Shown here: one piece after another, positions 59,430 through 64,000 of the stretch
Layout of the letters: each line of letters opens with the position of its first letter
Numbering within the stretch: position 1 is the stretch's first letter
Origin: Cyathus striatus
Lineage: Eukaryota; Basidiomycota; Agaricomycetes; Agaricales; Nidulariaceae
NCBI GenBank assembly: GCA_025738555.1
Contig: JAOVFP010000011.1
Span: 1,984,001-2,048,000, forward strand
DNA: 64,000 nucleotides
Direction of reading: 5' to 3'
The notes under the pieces: model-generated
The model's input: only the letters and a program-made list of their open reading frames with translations
Told to the model about the DNA's origin: nothing
The model's database searches: none
Translations under genes and position numbers: made by a program

Positions 59430-59850
59430 AAAAAGATGCATGGAGGATTTAGACACTGGTTTTGTCAATTACTGATGCGTCGGAATCAATCGTGGTGATA
59501 TCCGGTATTTTCAGAAAAGATTGCAAGAGTCGAAGTGCAGTAACTGTCACCTTCTTGGAAGGAACACATCTAGTAAAGTTGTGGAGAAAAGCCCCCCTAC
59601 CTGTTACCAATATGAATCTGAGGGGAAATGTGCTATCACGTATTTGGAAATCTTGTGCGCTGAAAAATGAACTGCTCCCTTGAGGAAGTGTTATAGCCAA
59701 CGGCGTTTGATGGTTTGGCATTCGAGAGCATTCAAGCTTCTAAGAATGTGTGACAGAAAATGTAAATCAGTAAGCAGCGAGGATAGATTCCGACGGAAAC
59801 AAGAACGAGAGAGTTGTGAATGGACTACGGACTCCTCGGAGTCCACTCTA
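59430..59850 (-). pseudogene. Fragment of a second NACHT-membrane gene
   Basis: 59437-59600 matches the region at 34275-34440 of the NACHT gene (LQSFLKIPDITTIDSDASVI versus LQSLLQIPDIAMIHSDASVI). 59720-59835 matches its upstream end at 35740-35850 (GCATTCAAG(C/A)TTCTAAGAAT). Everything between, including the NTPase core, is missing, so this is a deletion remnant of a duplicate. Confidence 0.7.
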
Positions 59851-59933
59851 ACGTACTCAGCCGCAAGTTCTCCTAAATTAAGAACGCGAAAATTAAAAGT
59901 AAGTTGAGATTTAATAGCCTGCCTATGAGCACC

Positions 59934-60260
59934 GTGATGCCTACAATAATGATATCACACGTAATAGTGATCAGCTCGATTGTTATCGCAGGCAGTACTC
60001 TACATCCCAGTGTCGTTGATGTAAATCACCAGTTCTCTCACCGCTTTTCGCGCTTACTAAATGTCTGTTGAACTCAGTCGATCAAACTTATCTCCGATTT
60101 AAACCAGGATGTCGCCGCCGTACTGTTGATAAACACACAACAAGATGCCTACAATAGAGATATCACACGTAATAGTGACCAACACGATTGTTATCGCAGG
60201 CAACTCTTTCTACATCTCAGCGTCGTTGATGTAAATCACCGGCTTCCCTCACGCATACAG
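59934..60260. repeat. Two-copy tandem duplication
   Basis: ATGCCTACAATA(A/G)(T/A)GATATCACACGTAATAGTGA and GATTGTTATCGCAGGCA occur at about 59937 and 60146, about 209 bp apart. It lies upstream of Vps10 copy 2; function unknown. Confidence 0.75.
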
Positions 60261-60470
60261 GTCAGTTAAATGTAAAAGAATCATTTCAAACTCGAGTTTG
60301 TAACAGATCACTGCCAAATTATACTAGCTTTAGACCATCATTATAGCTCCGTTGCATTCTCAGTACTGATTAATATTTATTTTCAGAGTTGGCTTGAACT
60401 GCCTCAGCATTTATTACTATAAGTATGTGATCAATCTATGTGTCCTAACGTTTCTTTCTCTCCAACCACC

Positions 60471-63400
60471 ATGATCCTCCGTCGCCCATCATGGGCCACA
60501 GGCTCATCTTCATCTTCATCCTCATTCCTCTCTGGCTTTCTCTCGTTCTCTGTTCTATGTATCTGCCTCGGCTTGTCGGGAGGAGTGGGGGCGGTAGACC
60601 CAAGACATTCCTTGACCTCATTCAAGAATCTGCCTGCTAATTTATTTTTCATCAATGGTACCGAGGTTTGTCCCCCTTCTCACTTTCCCATTAAGCAAAA
60701 ATGGAAGCTGACACGATGCAATTGGAAATAATCGGCAATCTACCACGACTCGGTAGAAGGCATCGTATACGTGTCCCAGAACGAGGGGAAGAGCTGGGAT
60801 GAGGCGGATTATATTCCAAAGGGGAAGGCTATGATGGTCATTGAGCATCCTTTTGATAACCATTATGTGAGTTTTGAGTGTTTCTGCTTTGGGTTGGGCG
60901 TGAGGGAGGGGACTATGCTGTTTCTGGTCTGATTTGTGCGGAGCCAGGGTTGGGGTTTCGGCGGGCTAGGGCAGGGCAGGGTACTGGGAGGGGGATGCTG
61001 GGACTGTGTACCCTGCTCCAGCTCCTCGAGTGCTGGATGGGAATGCCAGCAGGAGATGCTTTTCTGGACAGCAATGCAGGCGGCTATCACCGGCACGGCC
61101 AGCATCGGCGCACGGACAGCCTATTCTTGGTGTATCATGCCACGCGTACTACGAGGGCAACGACGTAGTTGCAGACTATGGTATTACGGTGGTCTATTCT
61201 ACGGCTGGGGGAGGGACGGAGGATGGTGCTTGGCGTCCCACTATCCATGTTGTGTCAGTACGACAGTAACTATCGTGTCCTGCCACTGCTATTCTAACCA
61301 CGTCCCGCTGTCTCTACTCGATAGCCCCCTCTCCCCTCCCCTCTCGTCTCCCTTTCCTTCTCTCTCCTACCTTTCAACCAAACTAACCCCCAATCCAGGC
61401 ATTTGTCCTAACAGACAGCACAACCCACTACCGCACCGAAGACTGCGGCAAAACATGGCGCGAATTCACAGTCCCCGCTCCCCCCACCCTCGTAAGCAAA
61501 CCCCTCTCTTTCCACTCCAACCCCAAGAACTACGGGTGGATCATGTATCAAGGCACAATATGCGAATGGAGAGGATGGGGTAGTGTATGTCATGATGAGG
61601 TCTGCCTTTCTTTTTCTTTTGGTGTTTGGAGGAAAGGGCTGATGGGTGGGATGTAGACGTATTACACCAAAGACGCATTCTCCAGCGACACAAAGAAACT
61701 CTTATCGGAAACTTCAAGTTGTCAATTCGCACACTCGAGTAAAGATTTCAAACCTTCCGCACCCAAAGAACTCATCTACTGCGTCGCATTCGATACATCC
61801 TCAACAGGGAGCACACACTCCGTCTCATCATCCGTCCTCTACTCCTCTACCGACTTCTTCGAAACTAAACCTCCAAAAGTCGAAGACTTAGGCATAGGAA
61901 CAAAGAACGCACGGGGCGTAATCGCATTTTCAATCGTATCCAAATTCGCCGTTGCAGCGCTCAAAGATCTCACTCGGGAAGGACGCGGGGAGATGCTGCT
62001 CTATGTCACCATTGACGGGGTTACATGGGCCCGTGCGCATTTCCCTCACGCGAGTAACGCGCAACTTAAAGAGAATGCGTATACCCTTGTGGAATCTACC
62101 ACGCATTCGTTGGGTGTAGACGTGGTCTTGCATGAAAAAGCAACCATTGGCACGCTTTTTGTGTCGAATTCCAATGGGACGTATTTTGTTGAGAGCTTGA
62201 AGGATACGAATAGGAATGAGATGGGGCTTGTTGATTATGAGCGGGTGTATGGTGTTGAAGGTGTTGGAATGGCCAATGTGGTTGATAATGCTGTTGAAGT
62301 TGAGAGTCGGGGGGCTAAGAAGAGGTTGAGGACGGTGATTACGTATGATGATGGGTCGTCTTGGGATTCTCTTGTGGGGCCTTCCGAGGATATTTCCGGA
62401 GCTAAGATTTGTGGGTTGACGGAGGAGTGTGCTTTGCATTTGCATAGTGTTGCGGCGCCGCATAATTTTGGGAGGATATTTTCATCACCTGCCCCAGGTA
62501 TTGTGATGGGTGTGGGGAATGTAGGGGCGTATTTGAAGCCTTCTGAGGAGTGTGATACGTTCCTTAGCGTTGATGCGGGTGTGAGCTGGAAGATGGTGAG
62601 GAAGGATGCGTACAAGTATGAGTTTGGGGATAGTGGGAGTGTATTGGTGGCTGTTGATGATGAGAAGACGGATGTTGTTAGATATAGTTTGGATTTGGGC
62701 AAGACTTGGTATGTCCTCTTTTATTTGATGGGTTGTTGCTGATGTGGTGGGAACAGGAAATCGTATGAACTGGACTTCAAGTTCCGCTCGAGAGCGCTTA
62801 CGGCGCTTCCGGATTCGACTTCGCAGAAGTTTGTTCTCCTGGCTCAGGTTGCTAAGGCCGATCGGAAGAAGGGTGTGGATGGAGTTGTCGTGATTCATTT
62901 GGACTTTTCACAGACTCGCACGAGGCAGTGCGGGGAAGATGATTTTGAGAGGTGGTTTGCGAAGCCGAAGGGTCAGGAGTGTTTAATGGGCCATAAGGTG
63001 TGTTTTTCTCTGTAATGGAGGGAAGGAGGGGCTGATTAGGAGGTGAACAGCAATGGTACAAGAGACGAAAGCAGGATTCGGATTGTTATGTTGGTGAGAA
63101 GTATAAGGATCCTGTTGAGCATGAGGAGAATTGTGAGTGTACGGATGCGGATTATGAGTGGTGAGTCTTTCTTTTTTTGTTTTTTGTTTTGGGTGTGTGC
63201 TGATTGGGATATAGTGATTATAACTATGTAAGGAACGGGGACAAGTGCGTTCCTGCGGGTCCTGAGCCCATTCCCGCTGGTGTCTGTCGGAATGCGGACG
63301 ATACGTATTTGGGGAGTAGTGGCTATCGGAAGATTCCTGGTAATACGTGCACTGGTGGTGTTGATAAGGCTGAGAAGGTTAACAAGAAGTGCTCTGAAGG

Positions 63401-64000
63401 TGTGTTTTCTTTGCGCTATCAAGTTGGTGGGTGCTGATGTGGATTGGGTAGCGCAACCTGAGGAAGGGAATGTTATTCATCAGACTTTCGAGTTTCCGGC
63501 TGCTATACAGCAGCATGCTTATTTCCCGGATTCTAAGGTGCGTTTTTTTGTCTAGGGAAATCTGATGTACTGATGGATTTATAGATGATCCTGGTTCTAT
63601 TGAAAGATCATTCGATCTGGCAATCGAGCAATGAAGGGTATACATGGGGTCAACCCGTCAAAGGACCCCGTTTCGTCGCGTTCTATCATAACAAGTACGC
63701 GAGCGACCGGGCGTATCTTATCACCGACACCGATGTATTCTATTATACGACTAATACAGGTCGGACGTGGATTAAGCAACAGGCCCCCTTACCTCCGAAT
63801 ATCTTCTCCCTCCCCATCCTGCGCTTCCATCCGAGGAGCGATTACCTCATTTGGACGGGAAGTAAAGATTGCTCGGGCAACGGGGCGTGTCATGCCGAAG
63901 CGTATTATACGACTCGCAATGGTCGTATATGGGATTTGGTCGATACGTATGTCAAGAACTGCGCTTGGGCCAAGGATGCTAGGCTTAATGCTGATCCAAA
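60471..64000 (+). CDS. Vps10/sortilin-type sorting receptor, copy 2 (5' part; runs off the window)
   Basis: Type I Golgi-endosome receptor that delivers vacuolar hydrolases. Exons read: 60471-60665 (Met, hydrophobic signal segment around residues 19-38, then [11 protein letters not shown]), about 60733-60866, 61399-61599, 61657-62708, 62757-62997, 63051-63160, 63215-63399, 63452-63537 and 63585 to the end. Repeated Asp-box motifs of the VPS10 propeller are seen: [55 protein letters not shown] and TNTGRTWIK; a Cys-rich 10CC-like module lies in exons 5-7. Oddities: the expected acceptor of exon 2 reads CGG instead of CAG (near 60732), with a TAA upstream in frame, and intron 2 is 532 nt long and carries an extra block shared with copy 1. 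The gene may therefore be impaired. The second propeller, membrane segment and tail lie beyond the window. Confidence 0.8.

Overview
The window looks like a repeat-rich stretch of nuclear genome from a basidiomycete fungus, most likely an Agaricomycete. The signs are genes split by many 50-60 nt GT-AG introns, a Prp22-type spliceosomal helicase, a Vps10 sorting receptor, multipass membrane proteins of the basidiomycete DUF6533 type, a NACHT NTPase, a KDZ-type transposase relic and a Ty3/Gypsy element. I cannot name genus or species. All gene calls come from reading translations by eye; no search was run.

Layout. 1-8.5 kb is a graveyard: two tandem-repeat arrays (1-1055), a dispersed module with tRNA-like remnants, CpG-poor decayed sequence, a GGAGTCC minisatellite, a KDZ-like relic, an antisense Gypsy fragment and a MITE with long terminal inverted repeats. 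8.9-16.2 kb is a decayed Vps10 copy split by a 5.1-kb hAT transposon (9003-14134) that has a perfect 8-bp target duplication and a full-length ten-exon transposase. 16.75-28.63 kb is a broken Gypsy element; a 3.3-kb fold-back element built of satellite arrays sits inside its 5' LTR. 29.0-32.15 kb is a second fold-back element made of ATTGATT repeats, inserted in a decayed host gene. 33.1-35.8 kb is a NACHT NTPase with a membrane-spanning C-terminal half, interrupted by one stop codon. 36.3-37.5, 41.5-43.1 and 57.2-59.4 kb hold arrays of tRNA-like units. An apparently intact multipass membrane gene lies at 38.9-39.9 kb. 45.7-49.1 kb is a Prp22/DHX8-like helicase with most of its S1 domain missing and a frameshift. 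50.8-51.4 kb is a serine carboxypeptidase relic. 51.5-54.6 kb is a third inverted-repeat element carrying an intact 229-aa gene. 55.5-56.8 kb is an intact seven-exon DUF6533 gene. 60.5-64.0 kb is a second, better preserved Vps10 copy that runs off the window.

How it fits together. Few genes here look functional: the hAT transposase, the two membrane-protein genes, the 229-aa gene and possibly Vps10 copy 2. The two Vps10 copies act as an internal clock. Many of their differences are CG to TG/CA transitions concentrated in the transposon-bearing copy, as expected from cytosine methylation and deamination. The most distinctive signals are (i) large fold-back elements whose long inverted arms are arrays of short repeats, with no recognisable transposase, and (ii) tandem and dispersed arrays of tRNA-like units that share conserved spacer sequence.
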